64,000 nt of DNA from contig NZ_VBWP01000004.1 in assembly GCF_005771635.1 (NCBI RefSeq), positions 62,001-126,000 of the forward strand, in the 5' to 3' direction. Below, in pieces: positions 42,403 to 52,409 of the stretch; positions within the stretch are counted from its first letter, which is position 1, and each line of letters begins with the position of its first letter. Under the pieces are notes generated by a model that was not told the origin of the DNA, searched no databases, and worked only from the letters and a program-made list of their open reading frames with translations. Made by a program: the position numbers and the translations under genes. Origin of the DNA: Culicoidibacter larvae (GTDB taxonomy: Bacteria > Bacillota_I > Bacilli_A > Culicoidibacterales > Culicoidibacteraceae).

Positions 42403-43515
42403 ATGATAAAAAAAGAAATTGTGGCAATGTTGCTTGCCGGTGGTCAAGGAAGCCGGTTGCATGCGTTGACAAAGAAAACCGCAAAGCCGGCGGTGCCTTT
42501 TGGCGGGCGTTACCGGATTATTGATTTTACTTTGAGTAATTGTGCCAATTCCGGGATTGATACAGTTGGGGTTTTGACCCAATACCGCCCGTTTGAGTTG
42601 AACTCACATATTGCTGATGGTTCAGCGTGGGATTTGAATCGTATTGGCGGCGGTGTTTACATCTTGCCTCCTTATATGAATCAGAAGGAAGGAACATGGT
42701 ATCGAGGTACTGCTCATGCTATTTATCAGAATATTGATTTTGTTGATCGATATAATCCGGAGAATGTTATTATTTTATCCGGAGATCATATTTATAAAAT
42801 GGATTATAGCAAGATGCTTGATGCTCATAATGAAAAGAACGCAACTTGCACAATTGCGGTTATTGAAGTGCCTTGGGAAGAGGCTAGTCGTTTTGGTATT
42901 ATGAATACTGATCGCAACTATCGGATTGAAGAATTTGATGAGAAGCCGGAAAAGCCTAAAAGTAACTTAGCCTCTATGGGTGTTTATATATTTAATTGGC
43001 AGAAGTTACGCAGTTTAATGTTGGAATGTGCTGCCAATAAGGTTGAGTTTGATGATTTTGGTCAAAATATTATTCCTTTGATGCTTGAGCGTGGTGAAGC
43101 GATGTATGCTTATCCGTTTGGCGGTTATTGGAAAGATGTGGGGACTATCGAGAGTTATTGGGAAGCAAACCTTGAAATTATTGATCCTAATCATCCGCTT
43201 AAGTTACAAGACCGGAAGTGGGTTATTTATGGCGAGCCGCTTTTGTATCCACCACAATATATTTCTAAAACCGGACAGGTTGAAAATTCACTGGTTATGG
43301 ATGGCTGTAAAGTTCATGGACTAATCAATAATTCGGTTTTATTTCCAGGTTCAGTTGTTGGTAAAGGAGCAGTAGTCAAGGATTCAATTTTGATGGCAAA
43401 CTGTGTTATTGAACCAGGTGCCGTTATTGAAAAAGCAATTATTATGCCCGGGCTGACGGTTGAGAAAAAAGTGAAGGTTGGCGATGGAAAAACAATAAAG
43501 GTATTTGAAGGATAG
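42403..43515 (+). CDS. glgC: Glucose-1-phosphate adenylyltransferase, catalytic subunit
   Basis: GlgC makes ADP-glucose from ATP and glucose-1-phosphate, the committed step of glycogen synthesis. The 370-residue protein has the nucleotidyltransferase core with the intact [14 protein letters not shown] loop, [24 protein letters not shown] and [10 protein letters not shown], and a C-terminal left-handed beta-helix of hexapeptide repeats. GGAGGT precedes ATG 42403. glgD follows after 11 bp, as in Bacillus and Clostridium, and the two probably form a heterotetramer. Confidence 0.95.
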   Translation: MIKKEIVAMLLAGGQGSRLHALTKKTAKPAVPFGGRYRIIDFTLSNCANSGIDTVGVLTQYRPFELNSHIADGSAWDLNRIGGGVYILPPYMNQKEGTWYRGTAHAIYQNIDFVDRYNPENVIILSGDHIYKMDYSKMLDAHNEKNATCTIAVIEVPWEEASRFGIMNTDRNYRIEEFDEKPEKPKSNLASMGVYIFNWQKLRSLMLECAANKVEFDDFGQNIIPLMLERGEAMYAYPFGGYWKDVGTIESYWEANLEIIDPNHPLKLQDRKWVIYGEPLLYPPQYISKTGQVENSLVMDGCKVHGLINNSVLFPGSVVGKGAVVKDSILMANCVIEPGAVIEKAIIMPGLTVEKKVKVGDGKTIKVFEG

Positions 43516-43526
43516 GAGGAACAAAG

Positions 43527-44642
43527 ATGTTAAAGAATGTATTAGGTGTTGTGTTAACAGCAAATGAAAACCCTGATTTATATAGTCTGACGGCTCATCG
43601 ACCATTGGCAATGGTGCCAATCGGTGGTCGTTATCGGGTAACTGATTTTATATTATCGAATTTAGTCAATGCCGGAATCAGCAATGTTTCCTTCTTTGCC
43701 TATCAACCTTATCAATCGTTGCTAAACTTTTTTAGTAATTCTAGAAGCTGGGATTTAGATCGCAAAAATGGTGGTTTGAAAATGTATTTTCAAAATACTA
43801 TGGAGCAGGGCTATACCGGCTCAGAGTTGATGCATATTTATCGGAATCTAGATCGATTAATTACACCTACTGTTGAATATGTTTTAGTGTCTCGGGTGGG
43901 CGTTATTTGTAATATTGATTTTGAAGAGATGGCTGACTTGCTTGAAGCAGACAGTAAGGCTGATGTTGTTTGTGCATATGCAAGACGACCAAGCAATTAT
44001 CATTACTGTACTGACCAGGTTATTTTCAAGCGTACCGGGAAAAGAATCACCAGTACCGGCGTGAATACTGAACGTTCAAGAATTGTTAATCTTGATATGG
44101 GTATGTATTTAATGAGCGTTGATGTTTTTAAGCGATTGATTATTGAAGGTGTTGAGGACTTGGAATGTAACACATTCCAACAATTTTTCTATCGCAGTTT
44201 GAGAAATCTTAATGTTATTGGCTATGAATACAATGGTTTTGTTAGTCCAATAACCAATTTAAGTAATTATTTCAAAGCCAATATGGCAATTTTAGATCCA
44301 ATTGCTTCTGAAGAGTTATTTTATGGTCCGAGAAAAATTTATACGGTTTCGCGTGATGAAGCGCCGACTTATTATAGTGAGCGTTCGCGAGTAGAAAATT
44401 CTTTCTTTGGTACTGGGTGTTCGATTGAAGGCCATATTAAAAATAGTGTAATTTCTCGGCGGGTGACTATTGAACCGGGTGCTATTGTTGAGAACTGTGT
44501 AATATTCAGTGATACAACGATTCGCAGTGGTGCCCGTTTGAAAAATGTTATTGTTGATACAAACTGTGAAATCAGTGAAAATAATGAGCTGGCAGGAAAT
44601 CCAGAAACACCGCTTATTATTCCGAAAAGAACAAGAATTTAA
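43527..44642 (+). CDS. glgD: Glucose-1-phosphate adenylyltransferase, GlgD subunit
   Basis: This 371-residue paralogue of GlgC keeps PIGGRYRVTDFILSNLVNAGI and the C-terminal beta-helix but has lost the GGxGxRL nucleotide loop (it reads LTANENPDLYSLT). It is therefore expected to be non-catalytic. In Firmicutes GlgD raises or tunes GlgC activity. The loss is normal for the family and does not indicate a pseudogene. AGGAGG precedes ATG 43527. glgA follows after 12 bp. Confidence 0.92.
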   Translation: MLKNVLGVVLTANENPDLYSLTAHRPLAMVPIGGRYRVTDFILSNLVNAGISNVSFFAYQPYQSLLNFFSNSRSWDLDRKNGGLKMYFQNTMEQGYTGSELMHIYRNLDRLITPTVEYVLVSRVGVICNIDFEEMADLLEADSKADVVCAYARRPSNYHYCTDQVIFKRTGKRITSTGVNTERSRIVNLDMGMYLMSVDVFKRLIIEGVEDLECNTFQQFFYRSLRNLNVIGYEYNGFVSPITNLSNYFKANMAILDPIASEELFYGPRKIYTVSRDEAPTYYSERSRVENSFFGTGCSIEGHIKNSVISRRVTIEPGAIVENCVIFSDTTIRSGARLKNVIVDTNCEISENNELAGNPETPLIIPKRTRI

Positions 44643-44654
44643 GGAGGAGCGGCT

Positions 44655-46088
44655 ATGCAAGTAGTTTTTGCAAGTAGTGAGTGTTTCCCGTTTATTAAGA
44701 CTGGTGGACTTGGTGACGTCGTATATGCGTTGCCGCGGAGTTTATCTAAAGCAGGTGTGGATGTCAGGGTAGTGTTACCGAAATCATCGTTGATACCAGA
44801 ACAATATTTAGAGCAGATGAATCTGGTGGCTGAAACTGTTGTGCGGGTTGGTTGGCGCGAACAATATTGTGGTATTTTTCAACTAGAGCTTGATGGGGTT
44901 ATTTATTATTTTGTTGATAATGAGTATTATTTTAAGCGTAATGAAGGCTATTATGGATATTTTGATGATGGTGAACGCTTTGCATTCTTTTCATGGGCTG
45001 TTGCTGCTGTTATTGAGAAGTTGGCACTTGAGCCGGCGGTCATTCATTTGAATGACTGGCATACTGCGATGGTTGCGCCAATCATACGCCATGCGTATGG
45101 TTGGAACCGGGTGATGAATAATTGCAAAATTGTTTTTACGATTCATAATTTGCGATTTCAGGGTGTGTTTGGTGAGAGCGTGCTGGAAGACTTTTTTGAG
45201 TTTTATCCTTGGGATGCGGTTCATGCCCATTGTATTTGGAATGAAGATGCCAACTTTATGAAGGCAGCAATCATATATGCTGATAGCATCACTACAGTAA
45301 GTCCGAATTATGCCAGAGAGATCCAGACCCGAGCTTATGGTGAGGGGCTGGATGGAATTTTGCGCGAGTACAGTGGTAAACTTTCGGGAATCTTAAATGG
45401 AATTGATACCGAGTTGTATAATCCGTTTAAAGATACTGCGCTGGTTGCGCCTTTCAATGCTCACCGAGTTAATACTCAGAAACCAATTAATAAGGTGGCT
45501 TTGCAGGAACAATTTGGTTTACCGGTTAATCCGGATATTCCGCTTATAGGTATTGTTTCAAGACTGGATCATCAAAAAGGATTTGATTTGGTTGGGGAAA
45601 GCTTGCATGGTATTTTGGATTTAGGTGTGCAATTGGTTCTTTTGGGAACTGGCGATCCGCATATTGAGCATGTTTTTAAACATTATGCTCATGCTCATAA
45701 AGATCAGGTTGCTTGTTTTATTGGCTTTGATGATATGCTGGCAAGACAGATTTATGCCGGCAGTGATATGTTTTTGATGCCTTCACGTTTTGAGCCCTGT
45801 GGTATTGGGCAGATGTTAGCAATGCGTTATGGTTCTATTCCTATTGTTCGTGAAACTGGCGGACTTGCTGATACGGTTCCGGCTTATAATCCAACTGATG
45901 AAAGTGGTAAAGGCTTTACTTTCTTGTTGTTTGAAGGGTATGAATTAGTTGATGCAATTGCGAGAAGTACTGATATATACTATAATAACAAGGTAGCATG
46001 GAAAAAAATTATTGGCCGGGCAATGCGTGATGATTACAGTTGGGCAACCTCGGCAAAGAACTACATTGAATTATATACAGAAAAGTGA
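44655..46088 (+). CDS. glgA: Glycogen (starch) synthase, ADP-glucose dependent
   Basis: GlgA extends alpha-1,4-glucan chains from ADP-glucose. The 477-residue GT5 protein has the N-terminal KTGGLGDVVYALP motif that binds ADP-glucose, HLNDWHTA, TVSPNYAREI and GIDTELYNP. The C-terminal Rossmann domain carries SRLDHQKGFDL and the acidic FEPCGIGQ loop. Its length is normal. AAGGAGGAG precedes ATG 44655. pgm follows after 21 bp. Confidence 0.95.
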   Translation: MQVVFASSECFPFIKTGGLGDVVYALPRSLSKAGVDVRVVLPKSSLIPEQYLEQMNLVAETVVRVGWREQYCGIFQLELDGVIYYFVDNEYYFKRNEGYYGYFDDGERFAFFSWAVAAVIEKLALEPAVIHLNDWHTAMVAPIIRHAYGWNRVMNNCKIVFTIHNLRFQGVFGESVLEDFFEFYPWDAVHAHCIWNEDANFMKAAIIYADSITTVSPNYAREIQTRAYGEGLDGILREYSGKLSGILNGIDTELYNPFKDTALVAPFNAHRVNTQKPINKVALQEQFGLPVNPDIPLIGIVSRLDHQKGFDLVGESLHGILDLGVQLVLLGTGDPHIEHVFKHYAHAHKDQVACFIGFDDMLARQIYAGSDMFLMPSRFEPCGIGQMLAMRYGSIPIVRETGGLADTVPAYNPTDESGKGFTFLLFEGYELVDAIARSTDIYYNNKVAWKKIIGRAMRDDYSWATSAKNYIELYTEK

Positions 46089-46109
46089 GCTTATTGGAGG
46101 AATTAATAC

Positions 46110-47840
46110 ATGAGTAAGACATGGCAAGAACTATTTGAACATTGGAACAACGATGCTAATCTGGAAGCAGATTTAAAAGCGGAATTACTGACAATGGATG
46201 ATGCCCAAAAAGAAGATGCTTTTTATACTAATTTGGAATTCGGTACCGCAGGTATGCGCGGAGTTATGGGTGCTGGTACGAATCGAATGAATATTTATAC
46301 AATTCGCAAAGCTAATGATGGTTTTGCCCGTTATATTGCTGCCCACGGTGAAGAGGCAAAAAAACGTGGTATTGTTATTGCTTATGATTGCCGCCACCAT
46401 TCAAAAGAATTTGCTCTTGAGTCAGCAAAAGTTATGGCTTCATATGGGGTGAAAGCATATGTATTTGAAGAATTGCGGCCAACTCCGGAATTATCATTTG
46501 CAGTGCGTCATTTGCATGCGTTCGCTGGAATTGTTATTACGGCCAGCCATAATCCTAAACAATACAATGGCTATAAAATTTATGACCAAACCGGTTGTCA
46601 GTGTATTCCAGAAGAAGCAGCAAAGGTGGTTGCTTTAGTGAATGAAGTTGAAGATGAGTTGACCTTAGAGGTTGATGAATTAGCAGTATACCAAGAACAA
46701 GGACTTATTGAATTTATTGGTGAAAATATTGATGCACCATACAATGAAGCGGTTGTTAATATTAAAATCAATGATGTACCTAAAGATGAAGTTGTAGTAG
46801 TCTTTTCACCGCAACATGGTACTGCGCATAAGCCGGTAATGCGGGCTTTGGAAACTTTAGGATATGCCCATATCCATGAAGTTGCCGAGCAGGCAGAACC
46901 AAATGGTGATTTTCCAACGGTAAAATTGCCAAATCCGGAAGACAAGGAAGCTTTTACTTTAGCTATTGAACTTGGTAAAAAAGTAAATGCTGATGTTTTA
47001 TTAGCAACAGACCCAGATGCTGACCGACTTGGCCTGGCAGTTCGCAACAATGAAGGTGAATATGAGTTGTTGAATGGGAATGTTACTGGTGCTTTAACGT
47101 TTTATTATATTGTTTCACAACGAAAAGCACATGGAACATTGCCAGTAAATCCGGTGATGTTTACTACTGTTGTTTCTAGTGACTTTGCTAAAGTTATTGC
47201 TGATAAATATGATGTTAGCACAGAACATACTTTGACTGGATTTAAATTTATCGGCGATCGTATTGCTCATTATGAACAAACCAGAACAAAAAACTTTGTC
47301 TTTGGTTTTGAAGAGAGTTATGGTTCATTGATAGATGCAACTATTGCTCGTGATAAAGATGCGCCCCAAGCTGTTGTTATGGCAGTTGAGATGGCAGCGT
47401 TTTATAAAGCTCAAGGTAAGTCGTTGTTAGATGTACTTGAAGACCTCTATCAGGAGTTTGGTTATTTCCGCGAGGATTTAATTAATATTAGTTTAGCCGG
47501 AATTGCCGGAGCCCAAAAAATTAAATCAATTATGGAGTATGTTGCGAATAATCACTTTACGACTATTGCAGATATGAATGTTGTCCAGGTTGATGACTTC
47601 ATCCAAAGTATAAGCTTTGCAGAGGGTAAACAAACGCCGATTACTTTGCCGAAAGCTGAAGTACTTAAGTTTTATCTGGAAGATGGTTCATGGTTCTGCT
47701 TGCGTCCAAGCGGTACTGAACCAAAAGCCAAAGTATATATCAGCGTGCGTTCGACAACCGAAGCTGAGGCGCAGGCGCTTATAAATGCAATTCGTAAAGA
47801 CGTTATGGCAATTGTACAACCGATTATTGACCAAGATTAG
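46110..47840 (+). CDS. Phosphoglucomutase/phosphomannomutase
   Basis: The enzyme interconverts glucose-1-phosphate and glucose-6-phosphate, and so links the cluster to central metabolism. The 576-residue alpha-D-phosphohexomutase has the phosphoserine loop TASHNPKQYNGYK near residue 145, the metal loop DPDADRLG near 305, the sugar loop GFEESYGSL and the phosphate loop RPSGTEPK. It resembles B. subtilis PgcA in length. GGAGG precedes ATG 46110. A terminator-like hairpin lies between it and glgB, so distal genes may be expressed less. Confidence 0.92.
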   Translation: MSKTWQELFEHWNNDANLEADLKAELLTMDDAQKEDAFYTNLEFGTAGMRGVMGAGTNRMNIYTIRKANDGFARYIAAHGEEAKKRGIVIAYDCRHHSKEFALESAKVMASYGVKAYVFEELRPTPELSFAVRHLHAFAGIVITASHNPKQYNGYKIYDQTGCQCIPEEAAKVVALVNEVEDELTLEVDELAVYQEQGLIEFIGENIDAPYNEAVVNIKINDVPKDEVVVVFSPQHGTAHKPVMRALETLGYAHIHEVAEQAEPNGDFPTVKLPNPEDKEAFTLAIELGKKVNADVLLATDPDADRLGLAVRNNEGEYELLNGNVTGALTFYYIVSQRKAHGTLPVNPVMFTTVVSSDFAKVIADKYDVSTEHTLTGFKFIGDRIAHYEQTRTKNFVFGFEESYGSLIDATIARDKDAPQAVVMAVEMAAFYKAQGKSLLDVLEDLYQEFGYFREDLINISLAGIAGAQKIKSIMEYVANNHFTTIADMNVVQVDDFIQSISFAEGKQTPITLPKAEVLKFYLEDGSWFCLRPSGTEPKAKVYISVRSTTEAEAQALINAIRKDVMAIVQPIIDQD

Positions 47841-47880
47841 CAGATTATATGCATTGCCGGAAAGAAGGCAGTGCTCAACA

Positions 47881-47921
47881 AAAGTCTTTATTTAAATGTA
47901 TTTTAAGTAAGGACTTTTTTT
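47881..47921 (+). terminator. Terminator between pgm and glgB
   Basis: A 10-bp stem with one G-U pair (47881-47890 with 47908-47917), plus possible inner TTTAA pairing, is followed by seven T's. It would cut the glg transcript in two unless bypassed. Confidence 0.75.
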
Positions 47922-47940
47922 CTAAAATGAGGTGTGGAAG

Positions 47941-49791
47941 ATGATTCGCAGATTATATGATGAAGATGTATATTTATTTCGCAACGGCACCCACCGAACG
48001 CTTTTTGAATTGTTTGGTGCCCACGTCGGCGAGATTGATGGCGTTGCCGGAGTAATGTTCCGGGTATGGGCAAAAACTGCTCAGGCGGTTCAGGTAATCG
48101 GCAGTTTCAATAATTGGGACCGTGAACATGGTTTTATGGATAAAGTGCATGAGCATGGTATTTTTGAGCTGTTCATTCCGAATGCTAAGGAATATGACGA
48201 GTATAAATATTTGATTACTGCTGCAAACGGTGAGCTCCTCGAAAAAAGCGATCCGTTTGCCTTCTTTAGCCAAAATCGTCCGGAGACTAACTCAATAGTT
48301 TTTGATATTGATAATTTTCGGTGGCAGGATCATAGTTGGCAAAAGCAACGATTGCCAAAAAATTATCAGCAGCCTATGAATATTTATGAGGTACACGCTG
48401 GTTCGTGGCGATATAGTGATAATGGTGAGTTGAGCAGTTATACTGTTTTGGCAGAGACATTAATTCCATATGTTAAGGAATACTATTATAATTTCATCGA
48501 ATTTATGCCGTTGATGGAGCATCCGCTTGATGAATCGTGGGGCTATCAGGTGAGCGGTTTTTATGCTGCTACCCATCGATACGGAACACCAAAACAACTA
48601 ATGGCATTTATCAACGAAGCTCATCAGCAGGATGTTGGCGTTATTTTGGATTGGGTGCCGGTGCATTTTTGTAAGGACGCAACTTTTATGGTTAAGTTTG
48701 ATGGCACACCGCTTTTTGAATATAAGGAACCACAAAACAGTGAAAATGAGTGGGGATCACTTAATTTTGATTTTAGTTCGCCAGAAGTGTGTTCGTTTTT
48801 AATTTCAAATGCATTGTTCTGGTTGCAATATTATCATGCCGATGGTTTACGTCTGGATGCTGTCGCTAACATTATTTATTGGCAGGGACGTAAGGACCGG
48901 GGAGAAAACCCATATGGAATTGCTTTCTTAAGAGCGCTTAATAAAGCAATTGCCGAAACAGTTCCGGCGGCGTTGATTACTGCTGAAGATTCAACTGATT
49001 ATCAAGCTGTTACAAAATCGCTTGAAGAAGGTGGCTTAGGCTTCGATTATAAATGGAATATGGGTTGGATGAATGATACTTTTAATTATATGCAAACACC
49101 GAGCGACGAACGTTACGAGGTGAATGATAAGCTGACTTTCTCTTTTCATTATATGTATAATGAGCGTTATATTTTACCATACTCACATGATGAGGTCGTG
49201 CATGGTAAGTTTTCTGTGCTTAATAAGATGCCGGGAAGTTATGAAGCGAAGTTTCCTCAGGCAAGAGCCTTGTTTGGCTTGATGTATGCTCATCCAGGTA
49301 AAAAGTTACAGTTTATGGGCAACGAGTTTGCTCAGGTTATTGAATTTGATGAAAAACGTGAACTTGATTGGTTGTTGTTAAAGTACCCATTGCATGACTC
49401 TTTTCATGAATATATGAAAAAGTTGCATCACATTTATTTGCATGAGTCAGCTTTCTGGTTTCATGATTATAGTTTTGATGGCTTTCGTTGGATAACCAAT
49501 GTTCCGGAGCAAAATGTTTTGGCTTTTGCTCGTTTTGGCAAAACTGCTAAAGATACGATTGTAATGATTTGCAATCTTTCGGATATTTATTTCAAGGAGT
49601 ACACCATAGGTGTACCGCAAGCGAAATATTATCAAGAAATTTTGAATAGTGATGATTTTTGTTTTTCCGGAAGTGGCGTGGTCAACGAGGGAAAAATTAA
49701 GGTTTTAAAAGAGCCGATGCATGAGCAACAACAAAGTATAACGTTTACACTGCCGCCGTTTACTACTATTTATTTTAAGGCAGGGAAATAA
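47941..49791 (+). CDS. glgB: 1,4-alpha-glucan branching enzyme
   Basis: GlgB introduces alpha-1,6 branches into glycogen. The 616-residue GH13 protein has a CBM48 domain (about 25-115, VIGSFNNWDRE), NIYEVHAGSWR, LDWVPVHF, the nucleophile Asp in GLRLDAVANI, the acid/base Glu in ITAEDST, and the third acidic residue in YSHDEVVHGK. GAGGTG lies 6 bp before ATG 47941, so the GTG at 47932 is rejected. No promoter with good hexamers is evident in the 100 bp upstream, so expression may depend on read-through. Confidence 0.93.
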   Translation: MIRRLYDEDVYLFRNGTHRTLFELFGAHVGEIDGVAGVMFRVWAKTAQAVQVIGSFNNWDREHGFMDKVHEHGIFELFIPNAKEYDEYKYLITAANGELLEKSDPFAFFSQNRPETNSIVFDIDNFRWQDHSWQKQRLPKNYQQPMNIYEVHAGSWRYSDNGELSSYTVLAETLIPYVKEYYYNFIEFMPLMEHPLDESWGYQVSGFYAATHRYGTPKQLMAFINEAHQQDVGVILDWVPVHFCKDATFMVKFDGTPLFEYKEPQNSENEWGSLNFDFSSPEVCSFLISNALFWLQYYHADGLRLDAVANIIYWQGRKDRGENPYGIAFLRALNKAIAETVPAALITAEDSTDYQAVTKSLEEGGLGFDYKWNMGWMNDTFNYMQTPSDERYEVNDKLTFSFHYMYNERYILPYSHDEVVHGKFSVLNKMPGSYEAKFPQARALFGLMYAHPGKKLQFMGNEFAQVIEFDEKRELDWLLLKYPLHDSFHEYMKKLHHIYLHESAFWFHDYSFDGFRWITNVPEQNVLAFARFGKTAKDTIVMICNLSDIYFKEYTIGVPQAKYYQEILNSDDFCFSGSGVVNEGKIKVLKEPMHEQQQSITFTLPPFTTIYFKAGK

Positions 49792-49805
49792 GCAGTTGAT
49801 TCTGC

Positions 49806-49834
49806 TTGCAAAAATGCGGCAATGAGCGCATAAT
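49806..49834 (+). promoter_or_regulatory. Possible promoter for glgP
   Basis: TTGCAA and CATAAT are 17 bp apart, 26 bp before the glgP start codon. Confidence 0.45.
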
Positions 49835-49860
49835 AATATCAACTAAGGAGATGAATACCT

Positions 49861-52296
49861 ATGGCAGAGATTTATAATTATAAACAGACTTTTGTTGATA
49901 CATTACAACAGTTATACGGTAAGGAACTTGAATATACTACTAATCGTGAGCGGTATAATGCTTTGGCGCGGATTATTCGGATTTATGCCGGTGATAATTG
50001 GCGCGAGAGCAAGGAAGCCATTATCCAGTCTAATCAAAAGCAGGTATATTATTTTTCCATGGAGTTTTTAATGGGCCGACTGCTAACTAATAACCTGATG
50101 AATCTTGGTATTTATAATGATGTTGCGGACTCTTTAGCTGAACTAGGTATCGATATTAATGATTTAGAAAATGCCGAAGATGATGCTGGTCTTGGTAATG
50201 GTGGCTTAGGTCGTCTTGCTGCATGTTTTCTAGATTCAATTGCATCTCTGGGGTATCCCGGACAAGGTAACAGTATTCGATATCAGTATGGTTTCTTTAA
50301 ACAAAATATTCGTGATGGCTATCAACAAGAAACAGTGGATCCATGGTTGCTTGATGGTAAATATGAATGGGAAATCAATCGTTATGATGAAGCAGTTGAG
50401 ATTGGGTATGGCGGATATACTTCAATTACCCATAACGAGGAAGGCAACGCCCAAGTAGAGTATGTACCTGAAACTAAGATTCTTGCGGTTCCATATGATG
50501 TGCCAGTTATCGGACAAGGCACTAAAACAACTAATACCTTACGCCTTTGGAAGGCTGAACCATTTTATGATTATCCAATTGCTGGCGGTAGTTTTGAAGA
50601 TTATGAACATGATACGCGTTCGATTACGAACTTTTTATACCCTGATGATTCAACTCATGAGGGGAGAAAACTGCGTTTAAAACAACAATATTTTTTCTCA
50701 AGTGCCGGAGTTCATTGGCTATTAGAAAGATTTTTGTATGAAAATACTAGCTTTGATACTTTGCCAGATAAGATTGTTATTCAAATCAATGATACTCATC
50801 CAACTTTAGTTATTCCGGAATTGATGCGTTTACTACTTGACGAGTACGGGTACACTTGGGAACGGGCATGGGATATTGTTTCAAATGCAGTCGCATATAC
50901 TAACCATACAATTCTAGCTGAAGCATTAGAATCTTGGCCAGTCGAATATGTCAGCGAACTGTTTCCGCGAGTATATCAAATCATTGAAGAAATTGATCGC
51001 CGTTTCCGGACACTGCTTTTTAATACTTATGGTGATGACCGTGATAAAATTGAACGTCTGGCAATTATCAGTGGTGGCCAAGTGCGCATGGCTTATTTAG
51101 CAATTGTCGGCAGTTTTAGTGTGAATGGAGTAGCTGCATTGCATACTGAGATATTAAAAAACCAGGAGATGCGCGACTTTTACGATTTATTTCCGGAAAA
51201 ATTCAACAACAAAACCAACGGCGTTACCCATCGCCGCTGGTTTGCCTATGCAAATCCCGAACTTGCCGCATTAGTTACCAGTAAAATAGGTGATGCATGG
51301 CTAAAACATCCTGAAGATGAATTTAAGAAACTGCTTAATTATAAAGATGATATTCAGTTCCGGAATGATTTTATGGCAATTAAAAAACAACATAAAGAGA
51401 AATTAGCAAAACATATTGAAGCTGTAACCGGTGTGGAAGTTGATGTTAACTCAATATTTGATATTCAAATCAAACGATTACATGCTTATAAGCGGCAGTT
51501 ACTAAACGTACTGCATATTATTTACTTGTATAATCGCTTAAAAACGGATTCAACTTTTAAAATGCAACCGCGAACATTTATTTTTGGTGCTAAATCGGCA
51601 CCATCATATGCATTTGCTAAACAAGTAATTAAACTAATTAATACAGTTGCAGAACGCGTTAATAATGATCCGGCAACCAACCATCTACTTAAAGTTGTCT
51701 TTCTCCCGAACTACAATGTTTCTCAAGCAGAATTATTGTTCCCGGCAGCTGATGTCAGCGAACAGATTTCTACTGCCGGAAAAGAGGCGAGTGGAACCGG
51801 CAATATGAAATTCATGATGAATGGTGCTTTGACAATCGGAACTCTTGATGGGGCAAATGTGGAAATTGATGAGTTAGTTGGCGATGATAATATTGTTATC
51901 TTTGGAATGACTGATGAAGAAGTTGATAAATTGCGTTCTTCAAACACCTATGTTTCATGGGATTATTATCATAATGATCCGCGTATCAAAGCAGTACTGG
52001 ACTTAATTGCTCAACCAAAAATTCTGGCTAACAATGATAAATTAAGCGATACTGAATTTAATTTGATTCTCGATGATTTGTTGATGCATAATGACTCATA
52101 TTTTGTTTTAAAAGATTTTGCCAGCTATATTGAAGCTCAAGAGCGAGTTGATCAACTCTATCAAGACCAAGAGACCTGGGCAAAAATATGTATTCATAAT
52201 ATTGCCATGAGCGGATTCTTCAGTAGTGATAGAACGATTGAAGACTATGTAAGAGATATTTGGCATATTGAACCGATTAAATTTAATCAGGATTAA
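49861..52296 (+). CDS. glgP: Glycogen/maltodextrin phosphorylase
   Basis: GlgP releases glucose-1-phosphate from non-reducing ends of glycogen or maltodextrin. The 811-residue GT35 protein has the full length of the family. GLGNGGLGRLAACFLDS lies near residue 105, QINDTHPTL near 303, and the pyridoxal phosphate site EASGTGNMKFMMNG near 640, with the Lys after the Met. AAGGAG precedes ATG 49861. A possible private promoter and a strong terminator suggest it can be expressed apart from the synthetic genes. The cytoplasmic pullulanase at 15693 would remove the branches it leaves. Confidence 0.95.
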   Translation: MAEIYNYKQTFVDTLQQLYGKELEYTTNRERYNALARIIRIYAGDNWRESKEAIIQSNQKQVYYFSMEFLMGRLLTNNLMNLGIYNDVADSLAELGIDINDLENAEDDAGLGNGGLGRLAACFLDSIASLGYPGQGNSIRYQYGFFKQNIRDGYQQETVDPWLLDGKYEWEINRYDEAVEIGYGGYTSITHNEEGNAQVEYVPETKILAVPYDVPVIGQGTKTTNTLRLWKAEPFYDYPIAGGSFEDYEHDTRSITNFLYPDDSTHEGRKLRLKQQYFFSSAGVHWLLERFLYENTSFDTLPDKIVIQINDTHPTLVIPELMRLLLDEYGYTWERAWDIVSNAVAYTNHTILAEALESWPVEYVSELFPRVYQIIEEIDRRFRTLLFNTYGDDRDKIERLAIISGGQVRMAYLAIVGSFSVNGVAALHTEILKNQEMRDFYDLFPEKFNNKTNGVTHRRWFAYANPELAALVTSKIGDAWLKHPEDEFKKLLNYKDDIQFRNDFMAIKKQHKEKLAKHIEAVTGVEVDVNSIFDIQIKRLHAYKRQLLNVLHIIYLYNRLKTDSTFKMQPRTFIFGAKSAPSYAFAKQVIKLINTVAERVNNDPATNHLLKVVFLPNYNVSQAELLFPAADVSEQISTAGKEASGTGNMKFMMNGALTIGTLDGANVEIDELVGDDNIVIFGMTDEEVDKLRSSNTYVSWDYYHNDPRIKAVLDLIAQPKILANNDKLSDTEFNLILDDLLMHNDSYFVLKDFASYIEAQERVDQLYQDQETWAKICIHNIAMSGFFSSDRTIEDYVRDIWHIEPIKFNQD

Positions 52297-52306
52297 GAGA
52301 AATTAT

Positions 52307-52339
52307 AAAAACGGATGAATAAAAATCATCCGTTTTTTT
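52307..52339 (+). terminator. Strong intrinsic terminator after glgP
   Basis: A perfect stem of at least 11 bp (52308-52318 with 52326-52336) is followed by T's. Confidence 0.93.
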
Positions 52340-52348
52340 ACAAAGTTA

Positions 52349-52396
52349 TTGACAATGAAACAATGTTTCGTTATCATATAAGTGTAACAATGTTAC
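52349..52396 (+). promoter_or_regulatory. Promoter with duplicated dyads for the DUF4004 regulator
   Basis: TTGACA (52349-52354) and TATCAT (52372-52377) are 17 bp apart. GAAAC-AAT-GTTTC (52357-52369) fills the spacer. GTAAC-AAT-GTTAC (52384-52396) lies just downstream, 27 bp away. Both share the core AACAATGTT. The arrangement looks like an autorepressed promoter. Confidence 0.8.
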
Positions 52397-52409
52397 GTGG
52401 AGGTTTGCA

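Noticed and set aside
43527-44642. glgD as a decayed copy of glgC
   Set aside because: The frame is intact and loss of the nucleotide loop is the normal state of GlgD subunits.
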